From an uncultured Collinsella sp. (GTDB taxonomy: Bacteria; Actinomycetota; Coriobacteriia; Coriobacteriales; Coriobacteriaceae), in contig URHQ01000035.1 of the NCBI GenBank assembly GCA_900547655.1, positions 1-19,884 of the forward strand: a DNA stretch of 19,884 nt. The letters run 5' to 3'. Position 1 is the stretch's first letter, and each line of letters starts with the position of its first letter. The notes beneath the pieces were generated by a model that searched no databases, had not been told where the DNA came from, and worked only from the letters and a program-made list of their open reading frames with translations. A program made the position numbers and the translations under genes. Positions 15,099 to 19,884 of this stretch are shown here, in pieces.

Positions 15099-15158
15099 GT
15101 CCTTTCGCCCGCACCATTGAATGAAAGAGCTCCCAGCAATGGGGGCTTTTTTGTTATG
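15099..15158 (+). repeat. 60-bp direct repeat, copy 2 (orphan tRNA-Leu 3' end plus terminator)
   Basis: Second copy of the tRNA 3' end, including the CCA and the full terminator (stem 15128-15147, T run to 15152). No tRNA body precedes it. The layout resembles attL/attR or a collapsed tandem tRNA duplication. Confidence 0.95.
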
Positions 15159-15168
15159 CACGATCTCC

Positions 15169-15199
15169 TTGGACGGGTATCCTAATGCCAACGTATACC
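15169..15199 (+). promoter_or_regulatory. Candidate promoter of the SPFH gene
   Basis: TTGGAC at 15169-15174 and TATACC at 15194-15199, separated by 19 bases, longer than ideal. It lies after the second terminator and 17 bases before the gene. Confidence 0.35.
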
Positions 15200-15215
15200 T
15201 ATCAGAGGAGAGACC

Positions 15216-16154
15216 ATGCTGTTGTCCGGTATCATCGCCGCCCTTACCAGCCTTTTGATTCCCATCATCATCCTGTTGCTGTTGCTTCCCAGCGCCTGCT
15301 ATGTCGTTGAACAGCAGCATGCTGTGATCATCGAGCGCCTGGGCAAGTTCAACCGCATCGTCAACGCGGGCTTCCACATGAAGGTGCCCGTGATCGACCG
15401 CAAGGCTGCCACGGTGAGTCTGCGCACCATGAAAAACGGTTTTGGCATCGACGTTAAGACCCAGGACAACGTGACCATCGGCCTCGAGGTCTCGGCTCAA
15501 TATCACGTGAGCTATGACATGGGCGCCGGCCCGGCAGATTCGGGTATCTATAAGAGCTACTACATGCTGCAGGAGCCCGTCGACCAGATGCGTGACTTCA
15601 TCACCGACGCCCTACGCTCTTCGATCCCCGTCTACACACTTGATGAGGTCTTTGCCAAGAAGGATGACATCGCCAAGGATGTCAACGCTACCGTTTCCGA
15701 GCAAATGGCCGCCTACGGCTTCACCCTCGTGTCGACGCTCATCACCAAAATCGCACTGCCGACCGAGGTCGAGAACTCCATGAACGACATCAACGCCGCC
15801 CAGCGCAAGCGCGCTGCGGCACAGGAGCTCGCCGAGGCAGACCGCATCAAGCGCGTCACCGAGGCGACCGCCGAGGCCGAGGCTATGGAAAAGGCGGGCG
15901 AGGGCATCGCCAACCAGCGCAAGGCCATCGCGCTGGGTATCAAAGATTCGCTCGAGATCATCCAGGAGACGGGTGTCGGCAATGACGAGGCCAACCAACT
16001 GTTCATGTTTACGCAGTGGTCCGAGATGATGACGGAGTTTGCTCGCACGGGTAAAACCTCGACGGTCGTGCTGCCGAGCGACTTCTCGCAGTCGGCCTCT
16101 ATGTTCGAGCAGATGCTGACCGCCGGCAAAGTTCAAAACGATTCGAAGGAGTAG
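15216..16154 (+). CDS. SPFH-domain (stomatin/HIR-like) membrane protein
   Basis: 312 residues. One N-terminal membrane helix (residues about 5-30, LLIPIIILLLLL). The SPFH/band-7 domain follows: VVEQQHAVIIERLGKFNRIVNAGFHMKVPVID (about 30-61), then strands through TVSLRTMKNGF and VDQMRDFITDALRSSIPVYTLDEVFAKKDDI. A helical Ala/Glu-rich coiled-coil region follows (AAQRKRAAAQELAEADRIKR). The C-terminal GVGNDEANQLFMFTQWSEMM resembles plant HIR and bacterial HIR-like SPFH proteins. Such proteins oligomerise in membrane microdomains; the partner here is unknown. AGAGGAGAG precedes the ATG. It is 6 bases before rlmH, so the two are probably co-transcribed. Confidence 0.88.
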   Translation: MLLSGIIAALTSLLIPIIILLLLLPSACYVVEQQHAVIIERLGKFNRIVNAGFHMKVPVIDRKAATVSLRTMKNGFGIDVKTQDNVTIGLEVSAQYHVSYDMGAGPADSGIYKSYYMLQEPVDQMRDFITDALRSSIPVYTLDEVFAKKDDIAKDVNATVSEQMAAYGFTLVSTLITKIALPTEVENSMNDINAAQRKRAAAQELAEADRIKRVTEATAEAEAMEKAGEGIANQRKAIALGIKDSLEIIQETGVGNDEANQLFMFTQWSEMMTEFARTGKTSTVVLPSDFSQSASMFEQMLTAGKVQNDSKE

Positions 16155-16160
16155 ACGCGC

Positions 16161-16631
16161 GTGAAATACACCGTCGTTTGCGTCGGTAAGCTCAGGGAGC
16201 GCTTTTGGAAGGATGCCTGCGCTGAGTACACCAAGCGCCTAGGTGCCTATGCCAAGGTTGATATCCGCGAGGTGGCCGATATCGACCCGGCTAAGGCGGG
16301 CGGCGTGGATGCCGCGCGCGACAAGGAGGGGGCGGCGATTCTTGCTGCCTTGCCGTCTCGAGCGCATGTGATCCTGCTGGCCATTGAGGGCAAAGAGCGC
16401 TCGAGCGAGGAGTTTTCGGCGCGGCTCGATGATCTTATGCTGCGTGGTAACAGCGACATCGCCTTTGTAATCGGCGGATCGGACGGCGTGAACGATGACG
16501 TGCGCGCCCACGCCGACGAGATGCTCAGCTTTGGACGCATTACCTTGCCGCATAACCTGGCGCGCGTGGTGCTACTAGAGCAGATTTACCGTGCCTGCAA
16601 GATCAGTCGTGGCGAGCCGTATCACAAATAG
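16161..16631 (+). CDS. rlmH: 23S rRNA (pseudouridine(1915)-N3)-methyltransferase
   Basis: 156 residues, the usual RlmH length. A SPOUT enzyme that methylates pseudouridine 1915 of 23S rRNA helix 69 on the 70S ribosome. Characteristic parts are MKYTVVCVGKLRERFWKDACAEYTKRL at the N-terminus, VILLAIEGKERSSEEFSARL, the knot motif FVIGGSDGVN (GGSDG from about 105), FGRITLPHNLARVVLLEQIYRA, and the invariant C-terminal RGEPYHK. It follows the SPFH gene by 6 bases. Confidence 0.97.
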   Translation: MKYTVVCVGKLRERFWKDACAEYTKRLGAYAKVDIREVADIDPAKAGGVDAARDKEGAAILAALPSRAHVILLAIEGKERSSEEFSARLDDLMLRGNSDIAFVIGGSDGVNDDVRAHADEMLSFGRITLPHNLARVVLLEQIYRACKISRGEPYHK

Positions 16632-16704
16632 GTCGGCAATAGGAAACAATGGCGTGGGACAATACCTTTCGTTTTGAGGAATGTGTCTGAAAGGACTATG
16701 TGAT

Positions 16705-17475
16705 ATGAAGATTGGATTTGTCGGTTTTGGCAATATGGCGAGCGCCATGGCCGATGGCTGGATCGCTGCCGGTGTAGCTGCGAGCGACATGTGCGCCTGT
16801 GCGGGTCGCTACGACGCACTGGTTGAGCGCTGTGAGGCGCGTGGGATGGCCGCCTGCCACGATGCCGCCGAGGTTGTCGCCGCATCCGATATCGTGGTCG
16901 CTGCGGTCAAACCGTACATGATCGAGAAGGTATTCGCCCCACTCGAGGATGCTCTTGCCAAAAAGGTCGTTCTGTCGGTTGCCTGGACCTGGGACAGTGC
17001 CAAGTGGGAGCAGGTCCTGCCGGGCGTCGCGCATATCTCGACGGTGCCCAACACGCCGGTTTCGGTGGGCGAGGGCGTCATCGCTTGCGAGAAGGCTTCC
17101 ACGCTTAGTGATGAGCAGAGCGCAGTGGTGCTTGATCTGCTTGGCAAGCTCGGTGCGGTGGTCGAGCTCGATACGAGCCTGCTGTTCGTGGGCGGCACGG
17201 TGGGTGGTTGCGCTCCGGCATTTGTCGCTATGGCAATCGAGGCCCTGGGCGATGCGGCGGTCAAGCACGGTATCCCGCGTGCCGATGCCTATCGCATTGT
17301 GAGCCAGATGGTGCTAGGTACGGCAAAGTTGCAGCTTTCAACTGGTCAGCATCCTGCGGCGATGAAGGATGCCGTATGCTCGCCCGGTGGTGCCACCATC
17401 AAGGGCGTCGTTGCACTCGAGGACGCCGGCATGCGCAGCGCCCTGGTCAAGGCAATTGACGCAACTCTCCAGTAA
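16705..17475 (+). CDS. proC: Pyrroline-5-carboxylate reductase
   Basis: 256 residues from the ATG at 16705, chosen because AAAGGA lies about 9 bases upstream and MKIGFVGFGNMA is the normal family start. The upstream in-frame ATG at 16681 would add eight atypical residues with no properly spaced ribosome site. It reduces P5C to proline with NAD(P)H. It has the Rossmann GFGNMA (7-12), VKPYMIEKV, and VPNTPVSVGEGV. The C-terminal dimerisation and active-site region is VGGTVGGCAPAFVAMAIEAL and CSPGGATIKGVVALED. The stop directly abuts an inverted-repeat element that also ends the convergent small gene. Confidence 0.95.
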   Translation: MKIGFVGFGNMASAMADGWIAAGVAASDMCACAGRYDALVERCEARGMAACHDAAEVVAASDIVVAAVKPYMIEKVFAPLEDALAKKVVLSVAWTWDSAKWEQVLPGVAHISTVPNTPVSVGEGVIACEKASTLSDEQSAVVLDLLGKLGAVVELDTSLLFVGGTVGGCAPAFVAMAIEALGDAAVKHGIPRADAYRIVSQMVLGTAKLQLSTGQHPAAMKDAVCSPGGATIKGVVALEDAGMRSALVKAIDATLQ

Positions 17476-17506
17476 AACCTGCCATTTAGGGACAGGTTTA
17501 TTTTGG
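17476..17506. repeat. Left arm of a 159-bp inverted-repeat element
   Basis: 31 bases (AACCTGCC, five variable bases, then GGGACAGGTTTATTTTGG) beginning right after the proC stop. The arm at 17604-17634 is its reverse complement at 28 of 31 positions; the only difference is three bases in the middle (TTT versus AAA). Confidence 0.95.
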
Positions 17507-17540
17507 CAGGTTTTTCCTGCGGTTTTGTCGTATGTGCGAA

Positions 17541-17581
17541 AAGCGCCCCGCAACCGGATCGTTACCGGTTGCGGGGCGCTT
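17541..17581. terminator. Strong bidirectional terminator hairpin between proC and the minus-strand gene
   Basis: A perfect 17-bp GC-rich stem (AAGCGCCCCGCAACCGG with its complement) around a 7-base loop (17558-17564). A few T residues follow on the plus strand (TGCGTTT), and the minus strand has a TTTTCGC tail. It sits at the centre of the 159-bp inverted repeat between convergent genes. Confidence 0.8.
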
Positions 17582-17603
17582 GCGTTTGCCCAGATAAAAC
17601 CGA

Positions 17604-17634
17604 CCAAAATAAACCTGTCCCTTTTTGGCAGGTT
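17604..17634. repeat. Right arm of the 159-bp inverted-repeat element
   Basis: Reverse complement of the left arm. Its outer end overlaps the stop codon of the minus-strand gene (TTA, 17633-17635). Confidence 0.95.
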
Positions 17635-17806
17635 AGTCCCAGAAGCTGTCTTCCTCATCCTCGGACTTGGGTCCGCGGTCGACGTACATCTTATGGGTAC
17701 GCTTCTCCATTACAAAGGCAAGAATCGCAAATAACAGGATGCCGCCGGCGAAAAGGATGGCAAAACCGGTGCGGGTGCCAAACAAAAAGGAAAAAACTGC
17801 GTCCAT
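17633..17806 (-). CDS. Small membrane protein with acidic C-terminal tail
   Basis: 57 residues on the minus strand, starting MDAVFSFLFGTRTGFAILFA. One hydrophobic helix (about residues 14-32) is followed by a basic stretch (EKRTHKMYVDR, positive-inside) and an acidic tail ending DEEDSFWD. The ATG complement is at 17806. On the minus strand AGAAGG lies about 7 bases upstream of it. Its promoter would lie in the divergent region shared with serS. I do not recognise a named family. Short one-helix proteins of this kind are often conserved within Coriobacteriia (inference). Codon use, the ribosome site and the tidy placement between a divergent promoter and a terminator support it as a real gene. 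Confidence 0.72.
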   Translation of the reverse strand: MDAVFSFLFGTRTGFAILFAGGILLFAILAFVMEKRTHKMYVDRGPKSEDEEDSFWD

Positions 17807-17917
17807 TGGGTGCCTTCTTGCGTAGTTGAGTTGGGTCGTAAACGCTCATAAGTATATACTTGCCCATACATGTACAAGGTTGCAACCTAAATGGAATGTA
17901 TATCGCCGGAGGATCTA
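17807..17917. promoter_or_regulatory. Divergent promoter region of serS and the small membrane gene
   Basis: Contains three palindromes in a row: AAGTATATACTT (17850-17861, overlapping a -10 usable on both strands), TACATGTA (17867-17874) and AGGTTGCAACCT (17877-17888). For serS, TTGGGT upstream of TATATA/TATACT at 16-18 bases is a possible promoter. The same palindrome gives TATACT on the minus strand. Confidence 0.55.
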
Positions 17918-19201
17918 ATGCTTGATATCAAGTTTGTTCGCGAGAACCCCGATGCCATCGATGTCGCCATGGCTAACCGCCAGACGTCTTGGGATCGCGA
18001 GAAGTTCTTTGAGCTCGACGACGAGCGCCGTGCCGTCATCACCGAGGTCGAGGAGCTCCAGGCCACGCGTAATGCCGAGTCCAAGAAGATCGGCGCCCTG
18101 ATGAAGGAGGGCAAGAAGGACGAGGCCGAGGCCGCCAAGGAGGCCGTGCGCGCCGTCAACGAGAAGATTGACGGTCTGGCCGAGCGCCGCACTGCCCTCG
18201 AGCAGGAGCAGTACGACTTCATGGCTCACCTGCCCAACATTCCCTGCGAGGCCACGCCGTACGGCAAGGACGAGGACGAGAACATCGAGCGTCGTCGTTG
18301 GGGCACCCCGCGCGAGTTCGACTTCGACTTTAAGCCGCACTGGGATCTGGGCACCGACCTCGACATCCTCGACTTCGAGCGCGGCAACAAGCTCTCCGGC
18401 AGCCGTTTCACCGTTCTCGGTGGCGCCGGTGCCCGCCTGGAGCGTGCCCTCATCAACTTCTTCCTCGATACGCACACCAGCCGTGGTTTTAAGGAGTGGT
18501 GGCCGCCCATCGTCGTCAAGCGTCAGACCATGTTCGGTACGGGCCAGCTGCCCAAGTTCGAGGATGACGCCTATCACGTCTCGGGCGACAACTTCCTGAT
18601 CCCTACCGCCGAGGTCGTGCTCACCAACCTGCACGCCGGCGAGGTCCTCGACGCCGACACCCTGCCGCGCCGCTACACCGCCTTCACCCCCTGCTTCCGC
18701 GAGGAGGCCGGTTCCGCCGGTCGCGACACCCGCGGCATCATCCGCCAGCACGAGTTCGACAAGGTCGAGATGGTCAAGTTCGCTAAGCCGGAGGAGTCCG
18801 ACGAGGAGCTCGAGAGCATGACCGCCGAGGCCGAGTACCTGCTGCAGCAGCTGGGCCTTCCGTATCGCGTGATTAGCCTGTGCACCGGCGACTTGGGCTT
18901 CTCTGCCCGTCAGACCTACGACGTCGAGGTCTGGCTGCCGAGCTACAACGCCTACAAGGAGATCAGCTCCTGCTCCAACTGCGGTGACTTCCAGGCTCGC
19001 CGCGCCAACATCAAGTATCGCGACCCCGAGAACTTCAAGGGTTCGCGCTACCTGCACACCCTCAATGGTTCCGGCCTGCCGGCCGGCCGCACCATGGCCG
19101 CCATTCTGGAGAACTACCAGAACGCCGACGGCACCATCACGATTCCCGAGGTTCTGCGTCCTTACATGGGCGGCCTCGAGAAGATCGAGCCGGTCGCGTA
19201 A
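17918..19201 (+). CDS. serS: Seryl-tRNA synthetase
   Basis: 427 residues from the ATG at 17918, with GGAGG 5 bases upstream. MLDIKFVRENPDAI is the standard SerRS N-terminus, so the in-frame ATG at 17891 is not used. An N-terminal coiled-coil arm (about 30-105, rich in Glu/Lys/Ala) binds the long variable arm of tRNA-Ser. The class II core follows, with motif 2 FREEAGSAGRDTRG near 259-273, the ISSCSNCGDFQARR active-site region, and motif 3 NGSGLPAGRTMAAILEN starting about 383. It charges tRNA-Ser and tRNA-Sec. The gene is its own unit with a terminator at 19226. Confidence 0.97.
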   Translation: MLDIKFVRENPDAIDVAMANRQTSWDREKFFELDDERRAVITEVEELQATRNAESKKIGALMKEGKKDEAEAAKEAVRAVNEKIDGLAERRTALEQEQYDFMAHLPNIPCEATPYGKDEDENIERRRWGTPREFDFDFKPHWDLGTDLDILDFERGNKLSGSRFTVLGGAGARLERALINFFLDTHTSRGFKEWWPPIVVKRQTMFGTGQLPKFEDDAYHVSGDNFLIPTAEVVLTNLHAGEVLDADTLPRRYTAFTPCFREEAGSAGRDTRGIIRQHEFDKVEMVKFAKPEESDEELESMTAEAEYLLQQLGLPYRVISLCTGDLGFSARQTYDVEVWLPSYNAYKEISSCSNCGDFQARRANIKYRDPENFKGSRYLHTLNGSGLPAGRTMAAILENYQNADGTITIPEVLRPYMGGLEKIEPVA

Positions 19202-19225
19202 CTTGCCTGCATAGGGGATATGCAA

Positions 19226-19252
19226 GGGCGCTCCTTCGGGGGCGCCCTATTT
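19226..19252 (+). terminator. Intrinsic terminator after serS
   Basis: A 9-bp stem GGGCGCTCC/GGGGCGCCC (one G-U) closed by a stable TTCG tetraloop (19235-19238), followed by a short TATTT. It lies 24 bases after the stop. Confidence 0.8.
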
Positions 19253-19301
19253 CGTGCGCAGGTCCATACCATGCCGTGCGGACAGCTCAATAGAAAACAC
19301 A

Positions 19302-19341
19302 CGAACAACTGTTCTGTATACAGCCATCTACCTGCTATGCT
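19302..19341 (+). promoter_or_regulatory. LexA-box-like site and promoter of the 125-residue gene
   Basis: CGAAC-AACT-GTTCT (19302-19315) contains GAAC-N4-GTTC, the core of the Gram-positive/actinobacterial SOS box. It abuts the palindrome CTGTATACAG (19314-19323). A -10 TATGCT is at 19336-19341. A poor -35 would fall on TTCTGT at 19312, so a bound repressor would block the promoter. Confidence 0.5.
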
Positions 19342-19374
19342 TTTGCTAAATAAGAGCGAGAGAAAGGGGACGCG

Positions 19375-19752
19375 ATGGAGCTGTTTGATGATCGGGTGGT
19401 TTTGTTTGAGAGCGACGAGGGCGGGGAGTACCTGCTTGTAACGTGTGAGCCGTCTGGCATGGGCGGCCTGGTGGTTCAGCAGACGAGTGAGGGTCCGTTG
19501 ACACAATGGTGCTTTGAGGAGTCGCCGCATGTGGTCGAGACGTTTGTGGCGCACGAGGGGCTTGTGGCGCTGGAGCAATTCTATGGAGTTGGGACTTCCA
19601 ACCAGGTCGCGCGCATGCTGAGTATCTCGTTTGCCGATTATGATTGTGCCCAGCGGGTGAGATCGCTCCTGAGGGAACTTGATGCCAAGTTCGACGTGAT
19701 CGAAAAGCCAATCGATCGTACGGGGAACAGCGGTATATGCGGAGCAGCATGA
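19375..19752 (+). CDS. Unrecognised 125-residue protein
   Basis: No recognised family. The start (MELFDDRVVLFESDEGGEYLLVTCEP) has GAGAGAAAGGGG upstream. The protein is mixed alpha/beta, acidic and soluble, with no membrane helix or signal peptide. A strand-rich N-terminal half (VVLFES, YLLVTCEPSG, GLVVQQT) precedes helices (EGLVALEQFYG, CAQRVRSLLRELDAKF). Codon use matches the neighbours. It lies between the serS terminator and a tRNA-Arg promoter, so it is a single-gene unit. A LexA-box-like sequence sits 60 bases upstream and hints at damage control of expression (inference). Confidence 0.75.
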   Translation: MELFDDRVVLFESDEGGEYLLVTCEPSGMGGLVVQQTSEGPLTQWCFEESPHVVETFVAHEGLVALEQFYGVGTSNQVARMLSISFADYDCAQRVRSLLRELDAKFDVIEKPIDRTGNSGICGAA

Positions 19753-19788
19753 CAAAACTGCGTTCCACAAAAAAGTTTGAGATTGTGC

Positions 19789-19817
19789 TTGACTCCAATA
19801 AGCTAAAGTGGTTTTAT
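19789..19817 (+). promoter_or_regulatory. tRNA-Arg promoter
   Basis: -35 TTGACT at 19789-19794 and a weak -10 TTTTAT at 19812-19817 with a 17-base spacer, 12 bases before the tRNA. An A-rich tract (19769-19774) lies upstream. Confidence 0.55.
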
Positions 19818-19829
19818 ATGTCTTGCGCT

Positions 19830-19884
19830 GCGGCGTTACCTCAGCTGGATAGAGGGTCTGACTACGAATCAGAACGTCATAGGT
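19830..19884 (+). tRNA. tRNA-Arg (ACG), truncated by the window end
   Basis: The 5' part reads acceptor GCGGCGT, TA, D stem CCTC/GAGG, then anticodon stem TCTGA/TCAGA with loop CTACGAA (anticodon ACG, read as ICG). The variable loop and the start of the T arm are present; the T loop and 3' acceptor lie beyond the window. The exact 5' end is set by counting from the D stem and could shift by a base. Confidence 0.88.

Noticed and set aside
14906..15139. Minus-strand open frame with a repeated LGALSFNGAGERT peptide
   Set aside because: The peptide repeat only reflects the duplicated tRNA-Leu 3' end and terminator; the region is non-coding.
14910..15158. A CRISPR array at the short repeat pair
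   Set aside because: Only two repeats, which are tRNA and terminator sequence, and a single palindromic spacer. No cas genes are nearby.
17915..19225. 436-codon open frame antisense to serS
   Set aside because: It is a Val/Gly/Leu-rich shadow created by GC-biased codons of serS. It has no family resemblance, and the plus strand is certain.

Overview
The window is a high-GC (roughly 60-65% by eye) bacterial contig. Gene content and codon style suggest an actinobacterium of the Coriobacteriia, most likely Collinsella or a close relative; this is an inference from a monoderm-type Tad locus, GTGA/ATGA-coupled genes, a metG-rsmA-tatD cluster and a gut-actinobacterial toxin-antitoxin pair, not a proven identification. 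The first 16 bases match the Tn5/Nextera mosaic end, so the window starts at a contig edge with leftover library adapter, and the first gene is cut there.

Positions 18-8202 hold a compact, mostly overlapping operon for a Tad (tight adherence) pilus: CpaE/TadZ-like ATPase (5' truncated), CpaF/TadA motor ATPase, TadB and TadC platform proteins, a Flp pilin, an unrecognised one-pass membrane protein, a second Flp-like pilin, a TadE-like pseudopilin, a 717-residue TadG-like protein, another TadE-like protein and a DUF192 protein. Four of these share an N-terminal A-Q-x-T-x-E prepilin-peptidase-type site, and the TadG-like protein carries a degenerate form of it.

Positions 8203-9050 carry a BrnT/BrnA-like toxin-antitoxin pair with a palindromic candidate operator, then a tRNA-Phe gene with a strong promoter and a terminator. 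From 9302 follow a GH5_9-like protein whose acid/base glutamate appears to be lost, then rsmI, metG, rsmA and tatD (rRNA modification, methionyl-tRNA synthesis, a metal-dependent hydrolase). A tRNA-Leu gene follows. Its 3' end plus terminator is repeated 189 bp downstream around a hairpin-rich spacer.

The rest is an SPFH (stomatin/HIR-like) membrane protein, rlmH, proC, a 159-bp inverted-repeat element between two convergent genes, a 57-residue membrane protein on the minus strand, divergently transcribed serS, an unrecognised 125-residue protein behind a LexA-like GAAC-N4-GTTC site, and the first part of a tRNA-Arg gene running off the end. Apart from the Tad locus, the toxin-antitoxin pair and the repeats, the content is ordinary translation, RNA-modification and amino-acid housekeeping.
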